Shown piece by piece: positions 20,954 through 30,534 of a stretch of 64,000 nucleotides of DNA (position 1 is the stretch's first letter; each line of letters starts with the position of its first letter). The DNA comes from Flavobacterium sp. N502540 (GTDB lineage: Bacteria > Bacteroidota > Bacteroidia > Flavobacteriales > Flavobacteriaceae). Where the stretch lies: positions 2,666,001 through 2,730,000 of the forward strand of contig NZ_CP110012.1 of NCBI RefSeq assembly GCF_025947365.1, read 5' to 3'. The position numbers and the translations under genes were made by a program. The notes beneath the pieces are model-generated. The model was not told where the DNA came from. It made no database searches and saw only the letters and a program-made list of their open reading frames with translations.

Positions 20954-22414
20954 ATGCAGTCACGTAGAAAATTTATAAAAAATGCAGGGATTTTTTCAGC
21001 AGGATTATTGGCGCTTCAAACGGATGTTTTCGGAATGCAGTCGGATGCATTTCATTTTTCGGTCAAAGATTTTGTGAGCAAAAGACCTCCGTTGGCCGAG
21101 CGAAAATTTACCAGTAAAGCAATTGAAGCTGCCATTGTAAGAATCAAAAAACAAATCGCCAATCCCGAACTCGCCTGGTTGTTTGAAAACTGTTTTCCAA
21201 ACACCTTAGATACCACTGTCGATTTTGAAATTATCGATGGAAAACCAGATACTTATGTCATTACAGGAGATATCGATGCTATGTGGCTGCGTGACAGTAC
21301 AGCACAGATCTGGCCTTATATTCCATTTGTAAAAGAGGATAAAAAACTGGCTGAACTGGTAAAAGGAGTCATCAACCGTCAGACGAAATGCATTTTGCTT
21401 GATCCGTATGCGAACGCTTTCTACAAAGATTTTGCGCAAGTGAGCGAGTGGAAAAATGACATGACCAAGATGCAGCCCGGTATTCACGAGCGTAAATGGG
21501 AGATCGACAGTTTATGTTACCCCATACGACTGGCACATGGCTACTGGAAGGAAACAGGAGATATTAGTTTATTCGACAGCAAGTGGAAAGAAGCGATGCT
21601 TTTAGTATTGCAGACTTTCAAAGAACAACAAAGAATGCACGATAAAGGGCCTTACAATTTTCAGAGAGTTACAGCCTGGGCCACAGACGGAGTGCCTTTA
21701 AGCGGTTACGGTTATCCGGTAAAACCATGCGGATTAATCGTTTCGACTTTCAGACCTAGCGACGACAGTACTTTATTTGGTTATTTAATTCCGAGTAATA
21801 TGTTCGCCATCGAAGTACTGGGTTATCTGATTGAAATTTTCTCTTTACCGGCTTTAAAAGACAATAATTTGGTTGGAAAAGCCAAAGAATTGCGCGGACA
21901 AGTTCAAAAAGGACTGGAAGAAAACGGAATCATCGAACATCCGAAATTCGGAAAAATTATCGCTTTTGAAGTCAACGGTTACGGCAGTTTCCACATGATG
22001 GACGATGCGAATGTTCCTTCTTTATTGTCGTTACCGTATTTAGGCGCAATAGCACCCGACAGTCCGTTATATCTGAATACCCGAAAAGTAGTACTTTCAG
22101 AAAACAATCCGTTTTTCTACAAAGGAAAAGCAGGAGAAGGAATTGGCGGCCCGCATACCGGGACAGACACCATTTGGCCAATGAGTATTGTTTTGAGAGC
22201 CATTACCAGCGTAGACGAGCAGGAAATAAAACAATGTATCAGCAACCTGATCAGAACAAATGCCGATACCGGTTTCATGCACGAGTCTTTCCATAAAGAT
22301 GATGTAGCCAAATTTACCCGAAAATGGTTTGCATGGGCCAATACCCTATTTGGAGAAATGATTGTACATACCAGCATTCATTATCCTCAAATCTTAAAAG
22401 ACAAAAACATTTAA
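20954..22414 (+). CDS. GH125 exo-alpha-1,6-mannosidase
   Basis: A 486-residue metal-independent exo-alpha-1,6-mannosidase. The N-terminus MQSRRKFIKNAGIFSAGLLAL has a twin-arginine-type signal, which would export it folded to the periplasm. Family motifs visible in order are IDAMWLRDSTAQIWPYIPF, WEIDSLCYPIRLAHGYWK, TAWATDGVPLSGYGYPVKP, FRPSDDSTLFGYLIPSNMFA, IGGPHTGTDTIWPMS and TGFMHESFHKDD (Glu444, likely catalytic). ATG at 20954 is chosen: longer frames overlap the preceding gene and lack the signal. It lies 4 bases after the second GH92, so the two are co-transcribed. It would remove the alpha-1,6 arm of mannose-type N-glycans. Confidence 0.92.
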   Translation: MQSRRKFIKNAGIFSAGLLALQTDVFGMQSDAFHFSVKDFVSKRPPLAERKFTSKAIEAAIVRIKKQIANPELAWLFENCFPNTLDTTVDFEIIDGKPDTYVITGDIDAMWLRDSTAQIWPYIPFVKEDKKLAELVKGVINRQTKCILLDPYANAFYKDFAQVSEWKNDMTKMQPGIHERKWEIDSLCYPIRLAHGYWKETGDISLFDSKWKEAMLLVLQTFKEQQRMHDKGPYNFQRVTAWATDGVPLSGYGYPVKPCGLIVSTFRPSDDSTLFGYLIPSNMFAIEVLGYLIEIFSLPALKDNNLVGKAKELRGQVQKGLEENGIIEHPKFGKIIAFEVNGYGSFHMMDDANVPSLLSLPYLGAIAPDSPLYLNTRKVVLSENNPFFYKGKAGEGIGGPHTGTDTIWPMSIVLRAITSVDEQEIKQCISNLIRTNADTGFMHESFHKDDVAKFTRKWFAWANTLFGEMIVHTSIHYPQILKDKNI

Positions 22415-22587
22415 ACTAAAATATTTACCATTAAGGAATTCGTAAAACTAGAGATAAGAATATTCATGATTAAGAAATTGAGAAAAATTAAGCAGTTAGA
22501 CTTAATAAACTTAATTTCTTAATGGTGAAAAAAATAAAACTAAATTTTTCTAATCCCGATATTGGTTCAAATCCAAAATACAAAAGA

Positions 22588-23490
22588 ATGAATAAAGAAT
22601 ATGCCGTTGGATTAGACATTGGAGGTACACATATCACCGCAGCGATTATTGATATTGTAGACATGAAAGTGATCGATTTTTCACTGCACAAAGAATCTTT
22701 CGATTCGAATTTGCCTGTAGAAGAAGTAATGACCATCTGGGAAAAAGCAATTCGCACCGCGATAGAAAATTCAAAAGTAGAAAATACTACAGGATTGGCC
22801 GTTTGCATGCCAGGGCCGTTTGACTATACGAATGGTGTTTGTTGGATAAAAGGGCAATCGAAATACGAGCATTTTTACGGACTCAATGTTCGTGATCTGT
22901 TTCAGAATCAATTGAAGCTGTCGGGTGATTTTCCGATATTGTTTGAAAACGATGCCGTTTGTTTTGGTAAAGGAGAAGTATTTAAAGATGCCGAAAATCT
23001 TTCTAAAAAAGTAATGGCTATCACATTAGGTACCGGACTTGGTGCCTGTTTTATAGACAAAGGAACATCTGTAAATACAGGAAATGCGGTACCAAAAGAC
23101 GGTGAAATCTATGACCTTCCCTACAAAGAAGGTATAGCGGAAGACTATGTTTCAGTACGCGGACTTTTGGGAGGGTATTTCGCTTTAAGCGGAAAAAAAC
23201 TCAATAATGGACTGGAACTTTTTAATCTGGCAACAGCAGGAGATGCAATGGCCGTAAAAGCATTTGAGCAGTTAGGAGAAGATTTGGCTGCCATTGTAGC
23301 GCCATGGTTAGAAAAATTCGACGCGGATAGTTTCATCATTGGTGGGAAAATTGCCAATGCAAGTGAATTTTTTCTTCCGGTTTTCAACAAAAAAATAAAA
23401 GAAGCAGGAAGTACTATCAGTGTTGCTGTTTCTACAGACAACGAAAAAGCAGCTTTATTAGGAGCAACAAGTTTGCTTTACACAGCATAG
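22588..23490 (+). CDS. ROK-family sugar kinase
   Basis: A 300-residue cytoplasmic ATP-dependent hexose kinase. Motifs: phosphate loop VGLDIGGTHITAAI, catalytic-region FENDAVCFGKGE, second phosphate motif TLGTGLGACFI, and the adenosine-side IIGGKIANASE. The Cys-rich zinc motif usual in ROK proteins (GxxGCxxxCxC) is absent; the stretch after GTGLG has no cysteines of that pattern, as in some Bacteroidota ROK kinases. ATG at 22588 is chosen because the ROK fold begins there; an upstream in-frame start adds 22 unlike residues. From its place next to manA-linked mannosidases, mannose or N-acetyl sugars are likely substrates (inference). Confidence 0.85.
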   Translation: MNKEYAVGLDIGGTHITAAIIDIVDMKVIDFSLHKESFDSNLPVEEVMTIWEKAIRTAIENSKVENTTGLAVCMPGPFDYTNGVCWIKGQSKYEHFYGLNVRDLFQNQLKLSGDFPILFENDAVCFGKGEVFKDAENLSKKVMAITLGTGLGACFIDKGTSVNTGNAVPKDGEIYDLPYKEGIAEDYVSVRGLLGGYFALSGKKLNNGLELFNLATAGDAMAVKAFEQLGEDLAAIVAPWLEKFDADSFIIGGKIANASEFFLPVFNKKIKEAGSTISVAVSTDNEKAALLGATSLLYTA

Positions 23491-23507
23491 TTTTGATTAT
23501 ATTAGAT

Positions 23508-23558
23508 GCCACAGATTAAAAAGATTTACACAGAATAAGAAATCCTTTAATCTGTGGC
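23508..23558. repeat. Inverted repeat of the CACAGAT/ATCTGTG type, possible terminator
   Basis: GCCACAGATTAAA (23508-23520) pairs perfectly with TTTAATCTGTGGC (23546-23558) around a 25-base loop, and seven A follow. A related element lies at 6092-6174. It separates the ROK kinase and glycosylasparaginase genes. Confidence 0.6.
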
Positions 23559-23592
23559 AAAAAAATGATCAGTGGTTCATAAAACATTAGAT

Positions 23593-24597
23593 ATGACAAA
23601 TTCAAATCGCAGGAATTTTATAAAAACGGCAGCTATTGCTTCAGTAGCGGTAGCCTTGCAGTCTTTTCAATCCAATTCGGAAGAAGAAGAAAAAAGCATA
23701 GTTTCTAAAAAAGGAAAAAAGCCGATTGTGCTTTCCACCTGGAGATTTGGTATTCAGGCCAATGAAGCCGCCTGGGAAGTTTTAAAAAGTAAGGGAACCG
23801 CTTTAGACGCTGTCGAAGCCGGAGTTAAAATTCCCGAAGGCGATCCTAAAGAAAGAAGTGTAGGCTACGGCGGACGCCCGGACAGAGATGGACGTGTAAC
23901 GTTAGATGCCTGTATTATGGACGAAAATGCCAATATAGGATCGGTTGCTGCTTTAGAATATATCAAACATCCCATATCGGTTGCAAGAGCAGTCATGGAA
24001 AAAACACCTCATGTAATGCTGGTAGGTGATGGAGCCTTGCAATTTGCAGTAGCACAAGGTTTCAAAAAAGAAAACCTGCTGACAGAAGAATCTGAAAAAG
24101 AATGGAAAGAATGGCTCAAAGACAGCAAATACAAACCCATTGCCAATATCGAGAACCACGACACCATTGGAATGATCGCTTTGGACGCCAATGGTAATCT
24201 TTCCGGAGCCTGTACCACAAGCGGAATGGCATTTAAAATGCACGGACGTGTTGGCGATTCCCCAATTATCGGAGCCGGTTTATATGTCGACAATGAAATA
24301 GGAGCTGCGACTGCTACCGGACATGGTGAAGAAGTCATCCGGATTTCAGGCTGTCATCTTGTGGTGGAATTAATGCGACAAGGCAAATCACCTCAAAAAG
24401 CCTGTGAAGAAGCTGTTGCCCGCATCGTAAAATTAACCAAAAACAGAAACAAAGATTTAAAAGACATTCAGGTAGGTTTTATCGCTCTCAACAAAGCTGG
24501 AGAATACGGTTCCTATTGCATTCAGGGAGGTTTTAACTATGCCGTTTATGACGACACCGGAAACCGTTTAATCGATGCCGATTTTTTTCTGAAGTAG
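23593..24597 (+). CDS. N4-(beta-N-acetylglucosaminyl)-L-asparaginase (glycosylasparaginase)
   Basis: Cleaves the GlcNAc-Asn link of N-glycoproteins after the glycan has been trimmed. The 334-residue precursor belongs to the Ntn-hydrolase family and self-cleaves before a Thr. That residue is Thr191 in NHDTIGMIALD, and family wording is clear: VLSTWRFG, ALDAVEAGVK, GYGGRPDRDGRVTLDACIMD, GRVGDSPIIGAGLYVDNEIGAATATGHGEEVIR. The N-terminus RRNFIKTAAIASVAVALQSF is a twin-arginine-type signal, so it is periplasmic. ATG at 23593 is chosen for this signal. It completes the logic of an N-glycan locus: no other family member in the window would act on Asn-linked GlcNAc. Confidence 0.92.
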   Translation: MTNSNRRNFIKTAAIASVAVALQSFQSNSEEEEKSIVSKKGKKPIVLSTWRFGIQANEAAWEVLKSKGTALDAVEAGVKIPEGDPKERSVGYGGRPDRDGRVTLDACIMDENANIGSVAALEYIKHPISVARAVMEKTPHVMLVGDGALQFAVAQGFKKENLLTEESEKEWKEWLKDSKYKPIANIENHDTIGMIALDANGNLSGACTTSGMAFKMHGRVGDSPIIGAGLYVDNEIGAATATGHGEEVIRISGCHLVVELMRQGKSPQKACEEAVARIVKLTKNRNKDLKDIQVGFIALNKAGEYGSYCIQGGFNYAVYDDTGNRLIDADFFLK

Positions 24598-24641
24598 GAT
24601 GCCGCTTTGTATATAAAAGTAAGAGACAGATTATCTTTAAC

Positions 24642-24687
24642 ATAAAAAGCAAAAGCTTCGGATTTCTCCGAAGCTTTTGCTTTTTAT
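24642..24687. terminator. Bidirectional terminator, long perfect hairpin
   Basis: A 21-bp perfect stem with a four-base loop, core AAGCTTCGGA/TCCGAAGCTT, flanked by A on the left and T on the right. It lies between convergent genes (glycosylasparaginase and DUF4494). It is one member of the GCTTCRGA hairpin family seen nine times in the window. Confidence 0.88.
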
Positions 24688-24810
24688 AATTTTAAAGAGA
24701 AATCTTAAAAAAGGAACCCGTCTAAATCTGCGTCTTTGCTTTAGCGAATCTGTCAGATCCGTGTATAATACTCACAGCTTTTTAGGCTGGTCCCAAATTA
24801 ATTTTAGAAT

Positions 24811-25359
24811 TTATTCCTCTAATGCAGTTTCAAACTCCATATGGTCAATAACTTCTGCGGCTGCTTGTGCAGGTTTAGATGCTTTTAGTCTATTGAATCT
24901 TTCCAATTGCTCCGCTTCTCCTTCTTCACCGCTGAAATAAGGGAAAACATCCATAATAGGTGACTCAGAAACGGCCGGGATAGAATATTCTCCCATAGTG
25001 CTTTGCATCACATGCAGTGTGTTGTCGTAAGCTTCTCTCACATCATTGGCCTGAACCAGCATGTACATATTTGACTTTCTTTCTTTACCGCTTTCTTCAT
25101 CATAAGCCAATAAAGAGACTTTGGATTTAAACCAACGGTCTGTATTTTCAAAAGGGTGGATTTCGGCGTAATTGGCCACTTTTATATTGGTGATTTTAAA
25201 TTCTTCACTGATATAAGCCGACATCTCTTCATTAATTCTTCTTTCGGCTTCTGTATAAGACAAAGCATCTACCAAATAAGGCTCTGTTAAAACTTTTTGC
25301 CCTCCGGTTTCGTCCGTTTTTCTATATTTTACCTTGCATTCGTACCAAGTTGCGCTCAT
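24811..25359 (-). CDS. DUF4494 family protein
   Basis: A 182-residue cytoplasmic protein of a family common in Bacteroidota. The start WYECKVKYRKTDETGGQKVLTEPYLVDALSYTEAE and the later NYAEIHPFENTDRWFKSKVSL are typical. The C-terminal tail is acidic (EEGEAEQLERF). Its function is not known to me. It is the last gene of a leftward pair; a 20-bp hairpin separates it from the regulator gene upstream, so it probably has its own promoter. Confidence 0.85.
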   Translation of the reverse strand: MSATWYECKVKYRKTDETGGQKVLTEPYLVDALSYTEAERRINEEMSAYISEEFKITNIKVANYAEIHPFENTDRWFKSKVSLLAYDEESGKERKSNMYMLVQANDVREAYDNTLHVMQSTMGEYSIPAVSESPIMDVFPYFSGEEGEAEQLERFNRLKASKPAQAAAEVIDHMEFETALEE

Positions 25360-25404
25360 CTTTATTATTTTTTAAGGATGCCAAAGATAGATTTTACCGA
25401 AAAA

Positions 25405-25451
25405 AAATCTCCTAAAATTGTGAAATAGATATTCACAATTTTAGGAGATTT
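25405..25451 (-). terminator. Terminator of the S24-type regulator gene
   Basis: A perfect 20-bp stem (ending TCCTAAAATTGTGAA) with a seven-base loop. On the minus strand it is followed by a run of T (bases 25401-25407 are A on the plus strand). It lies 32 bases past the stop codon of the gene at 25483-26199. Confidence 0.85.
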
Positions 25452-25482
25452 TAGTTAAGTTTTTGATTGTTAGTGTTTAATC

Positions 25483-26199
25483 TTAAAAGTTGGAATTGAT
25501 CCGAATCGTTGCTTTTATTAAAGCTAATCCTTCAACATTTTTAAGGAGAACATCCTTCGATTCATATCGACTGTTTTCACTGACCAGTTTAATCCAATCC
25601 TCTCCTTTGTCTGATTTTTGTACCCGTCGGATCAGGAGAAATTCTTCCGGTTCATCGGTTATTACAGAAATCAAATACATTTCTCCCCAGATAATATGTT
25701 CGATCCTGCTGCTCATTTTTTTATAAATGATAAGATCACCGCTCTTTAAAAAAGGATACATTCGATCTCCACTTACGTAAATAGCACCATCGCATTTGGG
25801 TAAGTTCGGAACCGAGACATAGTCAATTGGTTTTTCTTCAGATTCTTTAAATAGAGAAACCACTCCGTCGACAGTTTCAACATCATAGACCGGTACAAAT
25901 TGCTTCTTAAGTGTTTTTGTAGTAGTGACTTCGTAAACAGTAGAAGGTTCTTCAATTTCACTCATTTTAATTCCCCATTCATACTCAAAAAAGGCAGCGT
26001 TTTCAAGCATATGCCCTTTTCCTGTCAGGAGCCACTCCGGATTAATTTCAGGATAGATGCGAAGTATCTGCTCTATTTTTGATGCACCAACATCTTTAAC
26101 CTTATCCAAAAAGCCGTTAGAAAGTCCCGTTTCGATATAAAATTTTCTTCTATTAATTCCTTTATATTCAATAATTTGTAAGATTCTGTTTACGATCAT
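25483..26199 (-). CDS. HTH transcriptional regulator with S24 (LexA-like) domain, catalytic Ser replaced
   Basis: A 238-residue regulator. Residues 1-65 form a lambda-repressor-like helix-turn-helix (NRRKFYIETGLSNGFLDKVKD, then IYPEINPEWLLTGKGHML). Residues 105-225 match the S24/LexA dimer and peptidase domain. In that domain the usual GDSM motif with nucleophile Ser is GDRMYPFLKSGD, with Arg in place of Ser, so self-cleavage is not expected. The layout is that of Bacteroidota CI-like repressors. It is divergent from the 568-residue gene at 26453, whose promoter region it could control (inference). Confidence 0.8.
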   Translation of the reverse strand: MIVNRILQIIEYKGINRRKFYIETGLSNGFLDKVKDVGASKIEQILRIYPEINPEWLLTGKGHMLENAAFFEYEWGIKMSEIEEPSTVYEVTTTKTLKKQFVPVYDVETVDGVVSLFKESEEKPIDYVSVPNLPKCDGAIYVSGDRMYPFLKSGDLIIYKKMSSRIEHIIWGEMYLISVITDEPEEFLLIRRVQKSDKGEDWIKLVSENSRYESKDVLLKNVEGLALIKATIRINSNF

Positions 26200-26231
26200 T
26201 GCAATTATCTTTAGATTATAACATATTTTTA

Positions 26232-26263
26232 TTGCTGTTTATAGAATAAAATCTATATATTTG
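26232..26263 (+). promoter_or_regulatory. Promoter for the 26453 gene
   Basis: TTG at 26232-26234 and TATATTTG at 26256-26263 fit the Bacteroidota -33/-7 pattern with 21 bases between. It would give a leader of about 180 bases before the ATG at 26453, and lies just upstream of the divergent S24-type regulator. Confidence 0.6.
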
Positions 26264-26452
26264 TAAGTAAAAAAGCACAAAATCATGTTTTGAACAAACG
26301 TACGAAAAAAAACATAAAATACACTACTTAAGAGTAAGGTAGTTAAAATTTCAGAAGAAAAATAAAGCTATTATTCTCAGGCGTTCTTTAAGTTATAAAA
26401 TGAAAGTAAAGGGGAGATAGGTCGGTGAGGTTTAACATAAAAAGAATAAAAG

Positions 26453-28159
26453 ATGAATTATATACTCAGAATAGATCCGAAAAACCCATATAAAGAACGA
26501 TTAGAAAAGGCCATTGTAAATTTATTTCCGTTTGTTGGTGCAGAAGCCGTTTATCTGTCTTTTAATAAAAGCAATAAAGTAACGGTCATCACTTTTATCC
26601 TAAAAAAAGAGACCGATAAGGATGAAAAGATTTTAGAGGAGGTACAGGAGAAAGTAGTAAGTATCTATCCCGAGTTTATTTTTAAGTTTATAGATTCTGA
26701 CTGTGCTAAAAAGGGTTTTAAAAATGGAAAACCTTACTTTGTTCAGCATTGTACCTTAAAAGAATTAATTTATTTTGAACCGGGAGCTAAAGTTTTTTAC
26801 CCTCGGGAAGACACCTCTAAAAAGCTGCTTAAAAAAGCAAAAAAAAGATTCTCTCTTGATATGGAAGCTGCAGTGGTATCTTTTAGAAATGTATCTGTTT
26901 ACAACGGAAAAAATAAAAATGAAGAAGCTGTATTTGCCTTGTATCAGACCTTAAGGTACATTTATATCTGTGCCTCAGAATTTTTCACCGCTGTATTTAT
27001 TAGTAGTACTTGTTTGTTTCAGCAATATGATTACATCATCAAATATGCGCCTTCACTTAAAAGAGTACTCAATAAGAATACGGCACTTCATAATGAGATA
27101 GTTACAATGCTTAATAAAGCTTATTCCTGTGCCATGAAAAACGAGGGGATGGGTGATATAGATCCGGAGCTGATAATTAAGGCAAAAACAAAAGTGGAGT
27201 TAATGCAGAAAGAATTGAACAGATTGTTTTTGGAATATAAAGTATTATGCAAGGAAAAGATGCAGAAACTGAGCAGGCAGGAATGTACCGGGAAGTATAT
27301 TTTTAATGAAAAGATTCCATCCAATTATTTTGTTGAAGATGCTTTAAAAAGTATTAACGATTTGATGGTAACTAATTCAAACATAAGATGTGTCTACTGT
27401 TTTGGTTACACCATACTTCACAATCAGGAAAGTAAGTCCCAAAATTACTCTGCAAAACTTCCTGAGTATCATTTTTATTTGCTGATCATCAATCTGGATC
27501 AAACTCAATATGAAATCGCCCCAATGGAGGAACTTATTCTGGAAAAATTTGAGGGCAGGTATCAGGTAACCATTCTTAGCCATTCGGCAGAATTGATCCG
27601 TAAGAAAAAGACATACAAGAAGTATTTTTTCGATTATGTCAAAACCCATGGGCTCTTAATTTACAATGCCGCTTATTATTTTGTTTATCTTAAAAAATAT
27701 CTTCCCAACTGGGAGCGTGAATTCAAAGAAAAATATGAGAAAGAAAAGGTTTTAACAGCAGAACAGTTTTTTGTTGATGCAGAGTATTATTTGAGTGATA
27801 ATCATGTTACCGTTAAAAGGATGCTCTTTAGAAAAGTGATTGAGCAAGTTGGTTTAGGACTTATCTATTTGCATTTGGGATATCTTTCAGATAAATTATC
27901 AATAAACAGTTTGTTCTCATTATTAAAATACATTCAGGAAGTCGAACTTCCTTTTGATCCTGAAAATGAAAAAGATGCTAAGATTTTGCAATATTTGTTT
28001 GAAACAGCCGTAGTATCTATAAATAAAGAAGCGCAAGATAACAATAACGATTATGATAAATTGATCGAAAACAGATGTATTTTATTTTTAAAACATGCAA
28101 AAGATCAGGTTGCGAAAGAAGCCGGAAAGTTAGATTTTAAGAAATCAAGATATTTTTAG
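26453..28159 (+). CDS. Large cytoplasmic protein with NTase-like and HEPN-like halves
   Basis: A 568-residue protein without signal or membrane segments. I cannot name a family with certainty. The second half has the look of a nucleotidyltransferase-like domain fused to a HEPN-like helical domain: RCVYCFGYTI, then YHFYLLIINLDQTQYEI, then VTILSHSAELIRKKKTYKKYFFDYVKTHGLLIYN, then long helices with AEQFFVDAEYYLSDNHVTVKRMLFRKVIEQVGLGLIY. The first half also has a helical segment (EAVFALYQTLRYIYICASEFFTAVF), so the protein may be an internal duplication. No canonical RxxxxH HEPN nuclease motif is obvious. It is divergent from a CI-like regulator and stands alone, ended by a terminator at 28193. 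Confidence 0.6.
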   Translation: MNYILRIDPKNPYKERLEKAIVNLFPFVGAEAVYLSFNKSNKVTVITFILKKETDKDEKILEEVQEKVVSIYPEFIFKFIDSDCAKKGFKNGKPYFVQHCTLKELIYFEPGAKVFYPREDTSKKLLKKAKKRFSLDMEAAVVSFRNVSVYNGKNKNEEAVFALYQTLRYIYICASEFFTAVFISSTCLFQQYDYIIKYAPSLKRVLNKNTALHNEIVTMLNKAYSCAMKNEGMGDIDPELIIKAKTKVELMQKELNRLFLEYKVLCKEKMQKLSRQECTGKYIFNEKIPSNYFVEDALKSINDLMVTNSNIRCVYCFGYTILHNQESKSQNYSAKLPEYHFYLLIINLDQTQYEIAPMEELILEKFEGRYQVTILSHSAELIRKKKTYKKYFFDYVKTHGLLIYNAAYYFVYLKKYLPNWEREFKEKYEKEKVLTAEQFFVDAEYYLSDNHVTVKRMLFRKVIEQVGLGLIYLHLGYLSDKLSINSLFSLLKYIQEVELPFDPENEKDAKILQYLFETAVVSINKEAQDNNNDYDKLIENRCILFLKHAKDQVAKEAGKLDFKKSRYF

Positions 28160-28192
28160 TTGATTACTGAACTTGGTAAAGAGTTCGATTAA

Positions 28193-28230
28193 AAATTGCA
28201 CAAAGTCTTTTTGACTTGGTGCAATTTTTT
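28193..28230 (+). terminator. Rho-independent terminator
   Basis: AATTGCACAAAGTC pairs with GACTTGGTGCAATT (one mismatch) and is followed by a T-run. The rest of the 28160-28490 gap is AT-rich without other features that I can support. Confidence 0.85.
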
Positions 28231-28490
28231 TGTTTTATAAAAAGGAACTTTTTGATGGTATCCTATGCTTTTTGAAATAAGTAGGAGATAAAAATATATA
28301 ATTTGAGAATCAGATAACTTTTAAAATCTGACTCATATTATCCCGGCCTGATAGTATCTTATCCGATACGCTTCTTGTGGTACTTTTTTTATAAAAATAG
28401 TTGAATTGAGCTTTTTTATTTTGTTTTATTTGCGCCAAATTTTGCCTTTCTAAGGTGAGAATTTAACCGCTATCATTACTTATTATCAGA

Positions 28491-30440
28491 ATGAAAAAAA
28501 TATTAATTCTATTATTCATTATAAATTCATTTTTGGTTTTTTCTCAGGAAATAGTTAAAAATGAATGGGTCGACTCTTCAAAAGTTGAAACCCTTAAAGA
28601 GATAAAAATTATTAAAAATAAGAGAAAAGCAGGAGTTTATAAACTTTATATGCCCAAAGAAATTTTGAAAAATGAAAACATGGGTAAAACCTTGCGACGA
28701 CTGGAGAATATTACTTTGGATAATAGCAAGACAGTTTATTTTAAAGGCAAAAAAATCAAAAACTATATTTATAATGATAAAGTAATCACTCAGGAAGAAT
28801 TTTTCAAGTTATTGTCTGAGAACATTGTTTCTTTTCAAATTGTCGAGAATTATTTTAATTTGTCCAATGGCGAGACCGAACTTGTTATAAAAGTAAAGGA
28901 CAATAATGGAAATGTGGATAATATAAAAGGTACGGTTGATGGAACGGTTGGTCTCTTGCAGGAGTTCAATTTTTTAGGGTTGAATTTGTTTTATAAAAAG
29001 AATAAATTTTCAACAATTTTGAATATTTCTAATCTTAAAAATGTTTCCGATAACAGTTCAGAAGAAACTTTCAATGACAGAACTTTAAACTATTCCAATC
29101 ATAGGGTTTTGTATCAGCCAAATTTTTCAATGCTTACTATTTTTGAGATCGATAAGTCAAGCAGTCTTTCATTGCGAAACAAATACGCCATAGTAGATGA
29201 AAACAGAAGGAGTATTTTTCCGGATTTATCAGAGGTATCTTATTTTTTTCTTATTCGGGATTATAATACAAATTTGAGGTACGAGAAGAAGACAGAAAAT
29301 AATTTAGAGTATAAACTCAATTTAGATTATGTAAGTAATAATAATAAAATTGAGAATAAGTCCAATAAGTCGAATCAAAAATTTACAGAATGGACGTTTA
29401 GTTCTTCGGTCTCAAAGTCAATGGATAAACTTTATATTCAATCGGCATTGGTATTGACCTATCGCAATTATCTTTTTGACAATGTGGCGGACAGGAGTGA
29501 GGTGAAGCAAAATATTGTTACCCCTTTTATCAGTTTTAGTTATGATTTAAACCCTAATAATTCATTATTATTTGGGAATAGATTTCAGTTCTCTCAGGAT
29601 AAAGTAAACAATAAAGCTGTTTTTGATCATAATTTTTACCTGCCCAATATCACTTATTTTTCGAAATTTGATTCGATAGTAGATTTGGAGTTCAATTATA
29701 AGCGGTACGTTGTCAGACCAAGTATAAGATCAATTTCTAATTTCACGTATCAGGATTTTAATAATAATTCAGTTGTCAATCCTTCTTACATAAAGCCGGA
29801 AATCAATAATTCATTTTCTCTCGATTTGGTCAGGAATATAAAGAAAGTAGATTTAACTCTAAACTTCGGTTACTTAACATCGTCTAACAATATTTCTGTT
29901 GTTAATGAACTAAATGACTACAAAATGATCTCTGAAAATACAAATCTGGATGCTTATAGCAGTAGTTCTGTTGGTACTTCAGTCTCATTTAAATTCTATA
30001 AAGAATCCAGATTTAATTTGAACTATAGTTATACCAAATTAAAAATGAAGAAAGAGAATGAGATGTATGAAGGTTTTGTAAATTATCTTGATTTATCGGT
30101 TAGCGGAAATATAGATAAAAGAACGATGTATACTATTAACTCCTATTATATTGACAGGTTTTACGATTTTAATTTGTATCGTTCAGTGAAGCCGGATATC
30201 TCGTTCAGTGTATCCCGAAATTTTTTAAAAGACAGATTAAATATCAATCTGGAGTATAGAAATATCTTGAATACTGATGCAAACAGAATGTTGCGATTTA
30301 CAAATAATACCAATTATTATAGGTTAGACAACAGAAATACATCTCATATGATTTTAATAAATGCATCCTATAATTTCGGAAAAACATTTAAAGTAAATCG
30401 CAAATACATTCGGAATATTAGCTCGGATATGAAGCTATAA
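28491..30440 (+). CDS. Outer-membrane beta-barrel protein, TonB-receptor-like
   Basis: A 649-residue protein with a signal peptide (residues 1-18, ending FLVFSQ). Residues 30-140 look like a reduced plug domain (LKEIKIIKNKRKAGVYKLYMPKEILKNENMGKTLRRLENITLDNSKTVYFKGK), followed by about twenty amphipathic strands with alternating aromatic residues, the pattern of the OMP_b-brl_3 barrel group. The usual N-terminal carboxypeptidase-D-like domain is missing. It is rich in Asn, Ser and Lys. It is a single-gene unit; the ligand is unknown. Confidence 0.7.
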   Translation: MKKILILLFIINSFLVFSQEIVKNEWVDSSKVETLKEIKIIKNKRKAGVYKLYMPKEILKNENMGKTLRRLENITLDNSKTVYFKGKKIKNYIYNDKVITQEEFFKLLSENIVSFQIVENYFNLSNGETELVIKVKDNNGNVDNIKGTVDGTVGLLQEFNFLGLNLFYKKNKFSTILNISNLKNVSDNSSEETFNDRTLNYSNHRVLYQPNFSMLTIFEIDKSSSLSLRNKYAIVDENRRSIFPDLSEVSYFFLIRDYNTNLRYEKKTENNLEYKLNLDYVSNNNKIENKSNKSNQKFTEWTFSSSVSKSMDKLYIQSALVLTYRNYLFDNVADRSEVKQNIVTPFISFSYDLNPNNSLLFGNRFQFSQDKVNNKAVFDHNFYLPNITYFSKFDSIVDLEFNYKRYVVRPSIRSISNFTYQDFNNNSVVNPSYIKPEINNSFSLDLVRNIKKVDLTLNFGYLTSSNNISVVNELNDYKMISENTNLDAYSSSSVGTSVSFKFYKESRFNLNYSYTKLKMKKENEMYEGFVNYLDLSVSGNIDKRTMYTINSYYIDRFYDFNLYRSVKPDISFSVSRNFLKDRLNINLEYRNILNTDANRMLRFTNNTNYYRLDNRNTSHMILINASYNFGKTFKVNRKYIRNISSDMKL

Positions 30441-30486
30441 ACTAGTGTAGAGCTTCATATTTCTTTTAATTTTTTAGGTGTTTTAA

Positions 30487-30521
30487 AAAAAAAAGCTTCA
30501 GAGAAATCTGAAGCTTTTTTT
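30487..30521 (+). terminator. GCTTCAGA-family terminator
   Basis: AAAAGCTTCAGA/TCTGAAGCTTTT hairpin followed by T; loop GAAA orientation. It ends the barrel gene. The 61 bases 30507-30567, which begin inside it, are identical to 32423-32483. Confidence 0.85.
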
Positions 30522-30534
30522 GATGATGAGGTTC

